A stretch of DNA of 64,000 nucleotides from assembly GCF_000519125.1 (NCBI RefSeq), contig NZ_KI912583.1, positions 22,678 through 86,677 on the forward strand, written 5' to 3'. Every line of letters starts with the position of its first letter. Position 1 is the first letter of the stretch. Below the pieces are notes generated by a model that was not told the origin of the DNA, searched no databases, and saw only the letters and a list, made by a program, of their open reading frames with translations. Positions 47,118 through 55,982 of the stretch are shown here, in pieces. A program made the position numbers and the translations under genes. This DNA is from Desulfocurvus vexinensis DSM 17965 (GTDB taxonomy: Bacteria > Desulfobacterota > Desulfovibrionia > Desulfovibrionales > Desulfovibrionaceae).

Positions 47118-48398
47118 TCAGCCCTGGCCGCGCCAAAAGCGCAGCACGTCGGCCACGGACTCGCGGGGCCGGAGCACCTCCAGGCGGCCCCGGGAAAGGC
47201 CGAGCACGGCGGGCATGGGCCGGGAGTTGTAGCGCGACCACATGGCCATGGTGTAGGCGCCCGCGTCGAGCAGCAGCGCCCAGTCGCCGGGCTCCAGGGC
47301 GGCTGCGGCGGCCCGGCGCGAGGGAAAGTCGCCCTGGAAGCACAGCGGCCCGGCGATGGCCTGGGCCGTGGCCGGGCCGGGCTTGAGGACGCCGTCCGGG
47401 GTGGCGGCGGCCACGTCGTGGTGCCAGTCGGCGGGGTTGTAGCAGGGCCGCAGGAACATGTCCGCGCCCAGGTGGGTCACGACGCAGCGCACCCCCCCGT
47501 ACTCCTTGACGTACTCCACCCGCGCGGCGGCGAAGGCCGCCCCGGCGTGGATGGCGCGCCCGAATTCCGTAACCAGGCGGTGCGGCCCCGCGAAGAGCCC
47601 GGGGCAGCCCCGGCGCAGGGCCGCGGCGTAGTCGGCCAGGGTCGGTTTGGGGTCGTCGTCGCGGCAGGTGGCGGGCAGGCCGCCGCCGATGTCCATGGCC
47701 TGCACCCGGCCCCCGGCGGCGCGCACGGCCCCGGCCAGGGCGACCATGGCCCGGGCGGCAGCCACGAGCTGCTCCAGGGTGCAGCCCTGGGAGCCCACGT
47801 GGCAGTGCAGCCCGGTGAGCCAGGGCCGGGCGGCGAAGGCGGCCACGATCTGCCCGCGGCACTGGTCCAGGGGCAGGCCGAACTTGGAGAAGGCCCCGGC
47901 CACGGAGGTGGCGGCGATGGCCCCGGCGCCCACCTGGGGGTTGACGCGCAGGCCCACGGTGCCGCGCGGCGCTCCCGCCTCGGCCACGGCGGCGTCGATG
48001 CGCTCCAGCTCCTGGAAGTTGTCCGCGTTGAGGTGCACGCCCAGGGCCAGGGCGTGGCGGATCTCGGCCACGGTCTTGGCGGGCGAGTCGAAGACGATAC
48101 GCCCGGGGGGCAGCCCGGCCTCCAGGGCCAGCTCCAGCTCGGGCAGCGAGGCCACCTCGGCGCCCAGGGCCGGGTCCAGCCCCGCCAGGCGGCGCAAGAG
48201 CGGCGGCAGGGGGTTGGCCTTGACGGCCACGGCGTGCAGGGTACCGGGCGGGAAGGCCGCCACGGCCTCGCGGGCGCGGGCGTCCAGGCGGTCCAGGTCG
48301 TGGATGACCAGGGCGGTGTCCTCGGGGCCGACGTGGCCGCCTTGCAGCGCCAGGGCCAGCATGGCCGCCGCCTCGGGGGGGGTGATGCGCGTGTGCAT
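47118..48398 (-). CDS. PLP-dependent decarboxylase (Orn/DAP/Arg type)
   Basis: A 426-residue fold-type III PLP enzyme. The lysine for PLP is in HAVAVKANPLPPLLR, with VFDSPAKT, GLRVNPQVG, HCHVGSQG, the glycine loop DIGGGLPA and a C-terminal barrel holding YNPADWHHD and LLLDAGAYTMAMWSRYN. Similar to diaminopimelate decarboxylase LysA and its paralogues for polyamine or secondary-metabolite precursors. It is isolated, with no lysine genes around it. The substrate among DAP, ornithine or carboxynorspermidine is not decidable here. Confidence 0.82.
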   Translation of the reverse strand: MHTRITPPEAAAMLALALQGGHVGPEDTALVIHDLDRLDARAREAVAAFPPGTLHAVAVKANPLPPLLRRLAGLDPALGAEVASLPELELALEAGLPPGRIVFDSPAKTVAEIRHALALGVHLNADNFQELERIDAAVAEAGAPRGTVGLRVNPQVGAGAIAATSVAGAFSKFGLPLDQCRGQIVAAFAARPWLTGLHCHVGSQGCTLEQLVAAARAMVALAGAVRAAGGRVQAMDIGGGLPATCRDDDPKPTLADYAAALRRGCPGLFAGPHRLVTEFGRAIHAGAAFAAARVEYVKEYGGVRCVVTHLGADMFLRPCYNPADWHHDVAAATPDGVLKPGPATAQAIAGPLCFQGDFPSRRAAAAALEPGDWALLLDAGAYTMAMWSRYNSRPMPAVLGLSRGRLEVLRPRESVADVLRFWRGQG

Positions 48399-48549
48399 GC
48401 CCCGAGCATAGCCCAGGGGCCCGGGCCTGGGAACCCCGCCCCGGACGGTCCGCCCGGCAGGCGCGCGGCGCGAAAGCGGCTTTACCCGGGCGGGCCAAAA
48501 GCGTACAACGCCGGGGCGGGCGCTGGCGCCCGCCCAACCGGGACGAAGC

Positions 48550-49086
48550 ATGGCCGACCTGACGACACAAAGCACCGACCTTCCCTGCGTGACCCTCATC
48601 GGCATGGCCGGAGCGGGCAAGTCCACCGTGGGCCGCGCCCTGGCGCTGCGCCTGGGCTGGGCGCACCTGGACACGGACCACGTCATCGAGGCCGACCTGG
48701 GCCGCCCGCTGCAGGACGTGTTCGACGGCCTGGGCCGCGAGGCCTTCATCCGCACCGAGGAGCGCATCGTCTCCGGCCTGCGGCTCAAGCGCTGCGTGAT
48801 CTCCACGGGCGGCAGCGTGGTCTACGGCCCGGCGGCGGTGGCCCGGCTGCGCGCGCTGGGCCCGGTGGTCCACCTGCACGCCGCCCTGGACGTGGTGGCC
48901 CGGCGCGTGGGCGCGGGCCAGGGCCGGGGCCTGGCCATCGCCCCGGGCCAGACCATCGCCGACCTCTACAACGAACGCCGGGCGCTCTACGAGGCCGCCG
49001 CCGACCTCACGGTGGACTCCGGCGCCCTGGCCCCGGACGACTGCGCCGGGGCCATCGCCGACTGGCTGGCCCGCCGGGAGCCCTGA
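48550..49086 (+). CDS. Shikimate-kinase-like small-molecule kinase
   Basis: A 178-residue P-loop kinase. Walker A GMAGAGKST is at residues 18-26, LDTD follows in the substrate site, FIRTEE supplies the arginine and STGGSVV replaces the usual GGG with GGS. The lid lacks the normal RPLL segment. These departures argue against a plain AroK. A shikimate-kinase-like homoserine kinase has been reported in Desulfovibrio vulgaris, as I recall, and this could be its counterpart. Co-directional with a cysteine-rich gene one base downstream. Confidence 0.75.
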   Translation: MADLTTQSTDLPCVTLIGMAGAGKSTVGRALALRLGWAHLDTDHVIEADLGRPLQDVFDGLGREAFIRTEERIVSGLRLKRCVISTGGSVVYGPAAVARLRALGPVVHLHAALDVVARRVGAGQGRGLAIAPGQTIADLYNERRALYEAAADLTVDSGALAPDDCAGAIADWLARREP

Positions 49087-49087
49087 C

Positions 49088-49669
49088 ATGAAAAGTACCC
49101 GCACCGCCATTCTGCGCCGCCTGGAAGCCCTGTACACGCGCATGGCCCAGGACTACGAAGCCGCAGCCCAGGGCACGGGCTTCACCTGCGCGGGCTGCGC
49201 ACAGAACTGCTGCACGAGCCATTTCCAGCACCACACTTATGCGGAATGGCTGTATTTCTTCAAGGGCCTGGACGCCCTGCCCGCCCCCCGGCGCGAGCAG
49301 TACATGGACCGCGCCCGGGCCTGCGTGCGCGAAACGCACGAGGCCCTGGCGCGCGGCGAGCGCCCCGCCGTGATGTGCCCGGTCAACGACGACGGGCTGT
49401 GCGGCATGTACGCGCACCGGCTGATGATCTGCCGCCTGCACGGGGTGCCGCACCTGCTGGCCGGGCGCGACGGGCAGCCCCAGGCCTACCCCGGCTGCCA
49501 CCGCTTCCCGGCGGGCAGCACCGCCGCGCCCCTGGACCGCACGCCCCTGTACCGCGACCTGGCGCGCATCGAAATGGACCTGCTGGGCGCCCGCCTGCGC
49601 AGCCTGCCCCGGGTGAACTTGACGCTGGCCGAGATGATGGTGCAAGGTCCACCAAGGTTGACCCCCTAA
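49088..49669 (+). CDS. Cysteine-rich YkgJ-type protein
   Basis: A 193-residue soluble protein with a cysteine pattern CAGCAQNCC near residues 35-43, then MCPVNDDGLCGMYAHRLMICRLHG and YPGCHRF. This arrangement (CxxCxxxCC ... C ... C ... C) is typical of the YkgJ/UPF0153 putative zinc- or Fe-S-binding family. It starts one base after the shikimate-kinase-like gene ends and precedes a lipoprotein gene by 14 bases, suggesting an operon. The function of the family is unknown. Confidence 0.75.
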   Translation: MKSTRTAILRRLEALYTRMAQDYEAAAQGTGFTCAGCAQNCCTSHFQHHTYAEWLYFFKGLDALPAPRREQYMDRARACVRETHEALARGERPAVMCPVNDDGLCGMYAHRLMICRLHGVPHLLAGRDGQPQAYPGCHRFPAGSTAAPLDRTPLYRDLARIEMDLLGARLRSLPRVNLTLAEMMVQGPPRLTP

Positions 49670-49683
49670 CCCAGGACCGCTTC

Positions 49684-50208
49684 ATGCACCGCCCCAAGCA
49701 CGCCCCGGCCCTGCTGGCCGCCCTCGCCGCCGCCCTGCTGCTCGCGGCCTGCGCGCAGACCAGCGTGAAGCACCTGAACCGCAACGCCTGGGCCACGGAC
49801 ACCGACCTCTCCCTGACCATGCAGTTCTGGCGCTTCGACTACCGCATCAAGGCCCAGGGCAACCAGTTCGCCGTGCGCGGCACCGCCCGGCCCGAAACTG
49901 CGGCCCTGCCGCCCACGGCCCGCTGGATCGAGGACCTGTGGCTGGCGGCCTACCTGTGCGACGCGAGCGGCGCCGTCCTGGCCCAGGACCTGCGCGTGGC
50001 CGACCCCGGGCCCCTGGCCCCGGGCGTGGGCCTGCCCTTCGCCTTCACCCTGCACCCCGACGCCCTGCCCCCCGCAGGCGAGCTGTACATCACCTTCGGC
50101 TACCGCATGAAGCTCGTGCCCGAGGGCCCCGAAGAGGACAAGCCCGCCCGCCAGTTCTCCCCTGCGGAGGTCTTCTTCGCCAGCGAGGGCGCCATCACGC
50201 GTTTCTGA
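49684..50208 (+). CDS. Putative lipoprotein
   Basis: A 174-residue protein with a lipoprotein signal peptide: basic start MHRPKH, an Ala/Leu core and the lipobox LLAAC with Cys23. The mature part is beta-rich (LTMQFWRFDYRIKAQGNQFAVRGTARP, then GELYITFGYRMKLVPEG). It is probably in the inner leaflet of the outer membrane. No family was recognised. It is the last gene of the kinase-YkgJ-lipoprotein set. Confidence 0.7.
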   Translation: MHRPKHAPALLAALAAALLLAACAQTSVKHLNRNAWATDTDLSLTMQFWRFDYRIKAQGNQFAVRGTARPETAALPPTARWIEDLWLAAYLCDASGAVLAQDLRVADPGPLAPGVGLPFAFTLHPDALPPAGELYITFGYRMKLVPEGPEEDKPARQFSPAEVFFASEGAITRF

Positions 50209-50367
50209 ACGCCACCCGCCCCGCCCGCCCCACCGCCCAACGCCGCCCGCGCCGCCCCGCCCAAGCCGCGCGACCCTGTTGTCGCCCCGCCGGAAAAGGG
50301 CTACATTCCCGAGTATACCAGGCCCGGCCCGCGCGCCCGCCGCGCGGCCCCGCCAAGGGAGGCAGGC

Positions 50368-51003
50368 ATGGCCCAGAAGAAGACGACCTTCCTGGTCAGG
50401 AACTTTCTCAAATATTCCGTGATATTCGGAGAAGGTTCCAAGGGGGACACCGCCTACCTGCTCAAGGAAGGCCGGGTGGAAATCTCCAAGATGATCGACG
50501 GCAAGAAGAAGGTCTTCGCCATCCTCTCGCCCATCTCCATGTTCGGCGAAATGGCCATCCTGCTCGGCGACGAAAAGCGCACCGCCACCGCCGTGGCCCT
50601 GGAGGACGCCAAGGTCGTGGAGATCAAGCGCCACGATTTCGAGGAGTTCGTGCGCCAGTCGCCGCCGATGATCGGCACCCTGGTCACGGTGCTGGTGCAC
50701 CGCCTCAAGACCGCCACGGCCAAGGCCCTGCGCGTGCCCAACCTGTTCTTCGGCGTCTGCCACACCCTGGCGCTCATGGCCGGGCACGGCGTGACGGCCC
50801 TGAACTACCTGGACACCCTGTCGTCCCTGGCTGCGGCCTTCAACGTCGGCAAGGAGCACATCGAGGCCGTGCTGGGCACCCTGGCCGAGGACGGCCTGCT
50901 GGCCTTCGAGGTCAACGAGCAGCACGAGCGGATGATCCTGGTCAAACAGACGGAAGACCTCCCGGCCATCGCCGCCGAGCGGCGCAAGGCCGCCCAGGAG
51001 TAG
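50368..51003 (+). CDS. Cyclic-nucleotide-binding-like regulator
   Basis: A 211-residue protein. Residues of about 10-125 form a cNMP-binding fold (FGEGSKGDTAYLLKEGRVEISKM, then MFGEMAILLGDEKRTATAVALED). The C-terminal region YLDTLSSLAAAFNVGKEHIEAVLGTLAEDGLL may be a winged helix of the Crp type, though it is divergent. GGGAGG precedes the ATG. The gene is 77 bases upstream of two coupled signalling genes, so it may be the output or an input of that module. Confidence 0.75.
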   Translation: MAQKKTTFLVRNFLKYSVIFGEGSKGDTAYLLKEGRVEISKMIDGKKKVFAILSPISMFGEMAILLGDEKRTATAVALEDAKVVEIKRHDFEEFVRQSPPMIGTLVTVLVHRLKTATAKALRVPNLFFGVCHTLALMAGHGVTALNYLDTLSSLAAAFNVGKEHIEAVLGTLAEDGLLAFEVNEQHERMILVKQTEDLPAIAAERRKAAQE

Positions 51004-51080
51004 GCGCGCGGGCGCGGGGCCCCGCCTTGCCCCCGCCCGCGTCCCGCGCGGAACCAGCAAGCATGGAGCGGTGAGCCTGC

Positions 51081-52445
51081 ATGACCCGCACCCCGAAAAA
51101 CGACTGCGCCCAGGACCCCGTGGCCTCGGGGGCCCAGGCCATCGCCCGGCGCATCCGCGACAAGGCGGGCGCCTACGCCCGCTACGATTTCAGCGAGGCC
51201 CAGAGCGGCGCGCTGAACATCTTCTTCGACCTGGTCCAGGAGTTCGACGCCGAGGAGGACTTCCACGCCGTGTGCGTCCTGGTCCCGCACGAGCTGTTCG
51301 GGCTGGGCAGCGCCCTGTACCTGGTCACGCGCGACCTCTCCCTGCGCTGCGCCCAGGCCAGCGGGCCGGGGGCCGTTGCCCCCCGGCGGGCCCTGGCCGG
51401 GCTGCGCGGGGCCCCGGCCCAGCCCGCCGAGGGCGACGGCCACCTCTACCTGCCCATCCGGGCCAATGCGGAGCACGTGCAGCAGCTGCCCTTCGACCCG
51501 CCCGGGGGCGTCATCGGCTGCCTGGAGCTGTTCCCCGCCGCACGCCTGGCCGGGGGCGACGGCCTGTTCTGGGAGAAGTACGCCAACCGCATCGGCTTCC
51601 AGATGCACAACCGCATCGTGCAGGGCGCCAACCGCCGCCACCTGCGCTTCATCCGCAACCTGGCCAAGGACATCGGGCACAACGTCATCGTGCCCAACAT
51701 GTACTTCAAGCTGTTCTTCAACCGCCTGAAGCGGACCATCGACCAGCTGGGCGAGGTGCCCGGGCGCCACGCCGCGCCCTCGTCGGAGTCGCGCCGCGAG
51801 ATCCTGGCCCTGCACGAAGCCCTGCGCGAGCAGTACGACGAGATCTCGCGCCACTACGAGCAGACCAGCCTGTACCTGGAAACCCTGCTGCGCCAGAGCC
51901 ATTTCGAGAAGGGCCACTACGTGCTGGAGCGCCGGGCCTGCCACGTGCCGACCCAGATCATCGCCCCGCAGCTGCACCAGTTCCTGCCGCGCTTCCAGGA
52001 GCGGGGCATCGCCGTGACGCCCTGCCCCGACTGCGCCGACGACCCGGGCCTGACCCTGTCCGTGGACGTGGGGCTCATCGCCCAGGTCTTCTCCAACCTG
52101 TTCTCCAACGCCCTGAAATACACGGCCCCGCCGCCGGACGGCGGGCCCAAGGCCCTGGTCTGCTCCGCCAGCCACGCCCCGGGCCGCCTGGGGCGCGGGC
52201 GCGACGCCGTGGACTTCAGCATCTTCACCACCGGCACGCCCCTGGCCCCTGCGGACGGCGCCCGGCTCTTCGAGGCGGGCTTCCGCGCCGGGGACAATCT
52301 GGCCGACGGCACGGGCCACGGCCTGTTCTTCGTGCGCCAGATCGTGGAGCTGCACGGGGGCCGCGCCCTGTACGAGGCCGTGCCCGGGGGCAACGTCTTC
52401 CACGTCCTGCTGCCGGCCCGGGCCCCGGAGGAGGCCCCGCCATGA
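51081..52445 (+). CDS. Soluble sensor histidine kinase
   Basis: A 454-residue cytoplasmic kinase without TM segments. The N-terminal about 190 residues look like a GAF-type sensor. The probable phospho-acceptor is the His in KDIGHNVIVPN (about residue 199), an atypical H-box. A coiled helix follows, then a HATPase with N-box FSNLFSNALKYT and G2 box DGTGHGLFFVRQIVELHGG. Its stop overlaps the next start (ATGA), so it is translationally coupled to a response-regulator kinase. Confidence 0.8.
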   Translation: MTRTPKNDCAQDPVASGAQAIARRIRDKAGAYARYDFSEAQSGALNIFFDLVQEFDAEEDFHAVCVLVPHELFGLGSALYLVTRDLSLRCAQASGPGAVAPRRALAGLRGAPAQPAEGDGHLYLPIRANAEHVQQLPFDPPGGVIGCLELFPAARLAGGDGLFWEKYANRIGFQMHNRIVQGANRRHLRFIRNLAKDIGHNVIVPNMYFKLFFNRLKRTIDQLGEVPGRHAAPSSESRREILALHEALREQYDEISRHYEQTSLYLETLLRQSHFEKGHYVLERRACHVPTQIIAPQLHQFLPRFQERGIAVTPCPDCADDPGLTLSVDVGLIAQVFSNLFSNALKYTAPPPDGGPKALVCSASHAPGRLGRGRDAVDFSIFTTGTPLAPADGARLFEAGFRAGDNLADGTGHGLFFVRQIVELHGGRALYEAVPGGNVFHVLLPARAPEEAPP

Positions 52446-53899
52446 CCGCCGGGCCCGCCGCGCCGCTGCTGTTGTCCGTGGAGGACGACCCCCAGGTGCG
52501 CGCCTCCATCGTCACCTGGCTCGAAGACAGCGGCTACCGGGTCGTGGAGGCCGCAGACGGCCCCGCAGGCCTGGCGGCCTTCCGGGCCCACGCGCCGGAC
52601 CTGGTGCTGCTGGACATGGGCCTGCCCGGGCTCCCGGGCATGGAGGTGCTGCGGGCCATGGCCGCCGAATCGCCCCGGACCCCGGTGGTCGTTGTTTCGG
52701 CCAACGCGGCCATCACCGACGCCATCGGCGCCTTCAAGGCCGGAGCCTGGGACTACGTGACCAAGCCCGTCCTGAACTTCGACGTGCTGGAACAGACCAT
52801 CCGCAACTGCCTGGAGCGCCGGGCCCTGCGCGAGGAGGTCCGCCGCGTCCAGGAGCGCCACCGGACCCTGCTGCAAAGCGTGCCGGTCATCGTCTTCACC
52901 CTGGGCCCGGGCGCGGACCTGGAATTCATCAACGGCACCTGCCAGGCCATCACCGGCTACAGCCCGCAGCAGGCCCTGGCCGAGCCCGGCTGGCTGCTGG
53001 CCCACACCCACCCCGACGACCGGGCGGCCCTGGCCCAGGCCCTGGAGGCCGCGCGCGCCGGACCGGCGGGGGCCCTGCACACGGACTTCCGCTTCACCCA
53101 CCGCCAGGGCTACACCCTGCACCTGCGCGCCCGGGGCCTGGAGCGCGGGGCCGACGCACCCGGCGCCGTGGCCGGGGTCATCGCCGACCTCACCGAGTCG
53201 GTCTTCCTGGAAAAAATGCTCGTGCAGCGCGAGAAGCTGAACACCCTGGGAGCCGTGACGGCGGAGCTGGCCCACGAAATCCGCAATCCGCTGACCTCCC
53301 TGGGCGGCTTCGCCCGCCGCCTGGCCGAGGCGCACCCCGACCTCAAGGAGGCGGGCATCATCCTGGAGCAGGCCCTGCGCCTGGAACACCTGCTGGAACG
53401 CATCACGGCCTACGCGGCCCCGGTGCCGGTGCGCATGCAGCGCGCCAGCCTGACGGCCCTGTTGACCTTCTGCCTGGACCGCCTCTCCCCGGCCCTGGCG
53501 CGCCGCAGGCTGGCCCTGCGCCTGCGCCTGGACCCCGCCCTGCCCGACGTGCACACCGACCCCGACCTGCTCACCGAGACCCTGGCCGCCGTCCTCTCGC
53601 GCCTGGCCGAGGGCATGGGCGCCCAGGCCGCGCTGACCGTTTCCACCCGCGCCCTGGCCGGGCACGCCCGGCTGGACCTGGACCTCGACGACCCCGCCCT
53701 GGCCGAAGCCGCCGAGGCCGCCGCCTCGGGCGAGCGCCTGCTGATGCCCTTCGAGGAGGGCGGGGCCACCCTGGGCCCGGCCCTGGCCCACCGCAACGTG
53801 AAAAGCCTGGGCGGCCACCTGGCCCTTACCCCGCGCCCCAGGGGCCTGACGGTCACGGTGTCCCTGCCCCTGGCCGACGCGCAGCGCCAAGCCCCCTAG
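52442..53899 (+). CDS. Receiver-PAS-histidine kinase protein
   Basis: A 485-residue hybrid in reverse order. The receiver (about 1-125) has VEDDPQ, acceptor Asp in LLDMGLPGLPG and TKPV. A PAS domain (about 140-255) contains FINGTCQAITGYSPQQ. HisKA follows with His in VTAELAHEIRNPLTSLGG (about residue 277). The C-terminal ATPase region is poorly conserved: no clear N-box or DxGxG motif, so catalysis is doubtful. It is coupled to the kinase upstream and may receive phosphate from it. Confidence 0.8.
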   Translation: MTAGPAAPLLLSVEDDPQVRASIVTWLEDSGYRVVEAADGPAGLAAFRAHAPDLVLLDMGLPGLPGMEVLRAMAAESPRTPVVVVSANAAITDAIGAFKAGAWDYVTKPVLNFDVLEQTIRNCLERRALREEVRRVQERHRTLLQSVPVIVFTLGPGADLEFINGTCQAITGYSPQQALAEPGWLLAHTHPDDRAALAQALEAARAGPAGALHTDFRFTHRQGYTLHLRARGLERGADAPGAVAGVIADLTESVFLEKMLVQREKLNTLGAVTAELAHEIRNPLTSLGGFARRLAEAHPDLKEAGIILEQALRLEHLLERITAYAAPVPVRMQRASLTALLTFCLDRLSPALARRRLALRLRLDPALPDVHTDPDLLTETLAAVLSRLAEGMGAQAALTVSTRALAGHARLDLDLDDPALAEAAEAAASGERLLMPFEEGGATLGPALAHRNVKSLGGHLALTPRPRGLTVTVSLPLADAQRQAP

Positions 53900-53922
53900 C
53901 CCGGGCCGGGCGCCGGAGAGCA

Positions 53923-53962
53923 CGCGGCCCCCGCCCCCGCAAAGGGGACGGGGGCCGCGCGG
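53923..53962. terminator. Terminator between signalling cassette and mscS
   Basis: Stem GCGGCCCCCGCCCCC with loop GCAAAG and a paired GGGGACGGGGGCCGC, in an 89-base gap between convergent genes. Confidence 0.6.
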
Positions 53963-53988
53963 CGCACGGGCCCGGACCGCCGGGCGCC

Positions 53989-54828
53989 TCAGTTGCGGGT
54001 GATGACGTGCACCTCGCGCTGGGGGAAGGGGATGGAAATGCCCGCTTCGTCCAGGGCGGCCTTGATCGCCTCGGTCAGGTCGAAGCGCGTGCCCCAGTAG
54101 TCCGCCGTGCGCACCCAGGGCCGGACCACGAGATTCACGCTGGAATCGGCCAGCTCGGCCACGGCGATCTGCGGGGCCGGGTCGGTGAGCACGCGGGGCT
54201 CGCGCGCCAGGACCTCGGCCACCACGGCCTTGGCCCGGGCCATGTCGTCGCCGTAGCCGATGCTCACGATGAGGTCGATGCGCCGGGTGTCGTTGGCCGT
54301 GGCGTTGCGGATGATCTCGCCGGTGACCTTGGCGTTGGGCACCAGGATGCGCTGGTTGTCGGCGGTGGCCAGCACGGTGGCCGTCAGGCTGATGGACTTC
54401 ACCGTGCCCTGGACCCCGGCCACCTCGATGTAGTCGCCCAGGGTGAAGGGCCGCAGCAGGATGAGCATGACCCCCGAGGAAACGTTGGAGAGGTTGTCCT
54501 TCATGGCCAGGCCGATGGCCAGGCCCAGGGAGCCGACCACGGCCAGGAACGAGGTGGTGTCCACGCCGATGCGGCTGATGGCCGCCAGCAGCACGGCCAC
54601 GGCGATGGCCCAGTAGACCAGGTTGCCCAGGAACTCCACCAGCAGCGGGTCCACCTTGCGGTGAGCCAGGGCGGCCCGCGCCAGGGAGCGCACCCGCCGC
54701 CCGACCCACAGGCCGATAAGGATGATGAGCACAGCCAGCACGAGCTGGGCGCCGTAGGCCGCGATCCAGGTCAGGGCCATTTCCTGGTAGCGGCCGAGTT
54801 CCGCCACCCCTTGCGCGAGATCATCCAT
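53989..54828 (-). CDS. mscS: Small-conductance mechanosensitive channel MscS
   Basis: A 279-residue channel with three N-terminal TM helices (about 20-45, 62-85, 92-115). The pore helix reads VVGSLGLAIGLAMKDNLSNVSSGVMLILLRPFTLGDYIEV, split by glycines, followed by the beta domain (NAKVTGEIIRNAT) and a C-terminal alpha/beta domain ending IPFPQREVHV. It releases osmolytes on hypo-osmotic shock. The start MDDLAQG has GGAGG seven bases upstream. Normal length. Confidence 0.93.
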   Translation of the reverse strand: MDDLAQGVAELGRYQEMALTWIAAYGAQLVLAVLIILIGLWVGRRVRSLARAALAHRKVDPLLVEFLGNLVYWAIAVAVLLAAISRIGVDTTSFLAVVGSLGLAIGLAMKDNLSNVSSGVMLILLRPFTLGDYIEVAGVQGTVKSISLTATVLATADNQRILVPNAKVTGEIIRNATANDTRRIDLIVSIGYGDDMARAKAVVAEVLAREPRVLTDPAPQIAVAELADSSVNLVVRPWVRTADYWGTRFDLTEAIKAALDEAGISIPFPQREVHVITRN

Positions 54829-54921
54829 GCCATGTCCTCCTGTCTGGTTTGGGGCTGTCCAGCCCATGGCAGACTACACCCGCCGCGCCGCCCGGGCAAT
54901 CCCGTTTTCCGATGGAACGAC

Positions 54922-54956
54922 TTGACAAGCCCGCCCTAGTCAGGAATTATTCCTGA
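54922..54956 (+). promoter_or_regulatory. Promoter with AGGAATTATTCCT operator
   Basis: TTGACA (54922-54927) is followed after 17 bases by AATTAT, which lies inside a perfect 17-bp palindrome TCAGGAATTATTCCTGA (54940-54956). The core AGGAATNATTCCT is the same as upstream of ahpC (17483-17495). A repressor bound here would cover the -10. Confidence 0.65.
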
Positions 54957-54983
54957 TAAGAAAGCACACCAAAGGAGCAACCC

Positions 54984-55154
54984 ATGCAGGATCAGGTACT
55001 GAAAGTTCTGGAAGAGGCGGGCAAGCCCCTGCGCCCCGGCGACATCGCCAAGGCCCTGGGCGCGGATGCCAAGGACGTGTCCAAGGCCATCGACGCCCTG
55101 AAAAAGGCCGGAAAGATCAACTCGCCCAAGCGCTGCTTCTACGCCCCGGCCTAG
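54984..55154 (+). CDS. 56-residue winged-helix-like protein
   Basis: A short protein starting MQDQVLKVLEEAGKPLRPGDIAKALG and ending CFYAPA. The sequence of a helix, a helix-turn-helix (RPGDIAKALGADAKDVSKAIDALKKAGKI) and a short wing fits a minimal winged-helix DNA-binding domain. AAAGGAG lies before the ATG. It is a single gene behind the palindromic operator shared with ahpC. Probably a small regulator in the same stimulon; the target is unknown. The 251-base gap downstream holds no other gene. Confidence 0.75.
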   Translation: MQDQVLKVLEEAGKPLRPGDIAKALGADAKDVSKAIDALKKAGKINSPKRCFYAPA

Positions 55155-55291
55155 GCGCGACGCGACGGCAGCAGCGGCGCGTGGCGCCCGCCCAGGGGCC
55201 GACGCCGGACCCCGGGCGGAGGCTGGGCGCCCACCCGATGCCAGCCCGCACCACGGCCCCGGGAGGGGCTTGACGCCCCGAGCCCGAAAAC

Positions 55292-55330
55292 GCCAAGGCC
55301 CGCACCCCATGCATTGGGGTGCGGGCCTTG
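55292..55330 (-). terminator. Terminator after cheW
   Basis: Stem CAAGGCCCGCACCCCA / TGGGGTGCGGGCCTTG with loop ATGCA region; on the minus strand followed by GCGTTTTCGGG. It may also stop the 56-residue gene from the other side. Confidence 0.7.
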
Positions 55331-55405
55331 CCCTGTCTGGTGCCCGGGCCACCCGGCGGGCGCCCTGCACGGGGCGCGGGACGCGGGCGGTCGCCGGGCG
55401 CCCGC

Positions 55406-55891
55406 CTAGACCGCCTGCCCCAGCAGGCGCTGTTCCTTGGTGGAAAGCAGGCTGTCCATGTCCAGCAGGATGAGCAGGCGGTCCTCCAGCTTGCCCACGC
55501 CGCTGATGTAGTCGGACTCGATGCCCGCCACCACGGGCGGCGGCGGCTCGATGGTGTTGCGCGGCAGGCGCAGCACCTCGGACACGCTGTCCACCACGAA
55601 CCCGGTGACCACGCCGTTCATGTCGATGACGATGATCCGCGTGCGGCTGTCGTGGTCCTTGCGCTCCAGGCCGAAGCGCTTGCGCATGTCGATGATGGGG
55701 ATGACCCTGCCGCGCAGGTTGACCACGCCCTCCACGAAGTCCGGCGCGCTGGGCACGCGGGTCATCTCCATGGAGCGCACGATCTCCTGGACCTTCAGGA
55801 TCTCCACGCCGAATTCCTCGCCGCCGATGGAAAAGGTGACAAGCTGGAGCTGATCGCTCACGCCGTCGCCGAACTGGGTCGGCCTGCTCAT
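55406..55891 (-). CDS. cheW: Chemotaxis coupling protein CheW
   Basis: A 161-residue CheW-domain protein linking receptors to CheA. It contains LVTFSIGGEEFGVEILKVQEIVR, the FVEGVVNLRGRVIPIIDMRKRFGL core with the conserved NLRG, and the VVDSVSEVLRL strand. The start MSRPTQFG has GGGGGAGACC upstream; the longer open frame belongs to the intergenic region and comM shadow. It is a stand-alone gene; no cheA is nearby. Confidence 0.94.
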   Translation of the reverse strand: MSRPTQFGDGVSDQLQLVTFSIGGEEFGVEILKVQEIVRSMEMTRVPSAPDFVEGVVNLRGRVIPIIDMRKRFGLERKDHDSRTRIIVIDMNGVVTGFVVDSVSEVLRLPRNTIEPPPPVVAGIESDYISGVGKLEDRLLILLDMDSLLSTKEQRLLGQAV

Positions 55892-55982
55892 GGTCTCCCC
55901 CGTATTTCGCGTTGTGCTCCCGGTATTCCAGGCTCCACGGTAGCGCATTGCCCCGGCGCGCGCAACAGGGGGCCGCACGGCC

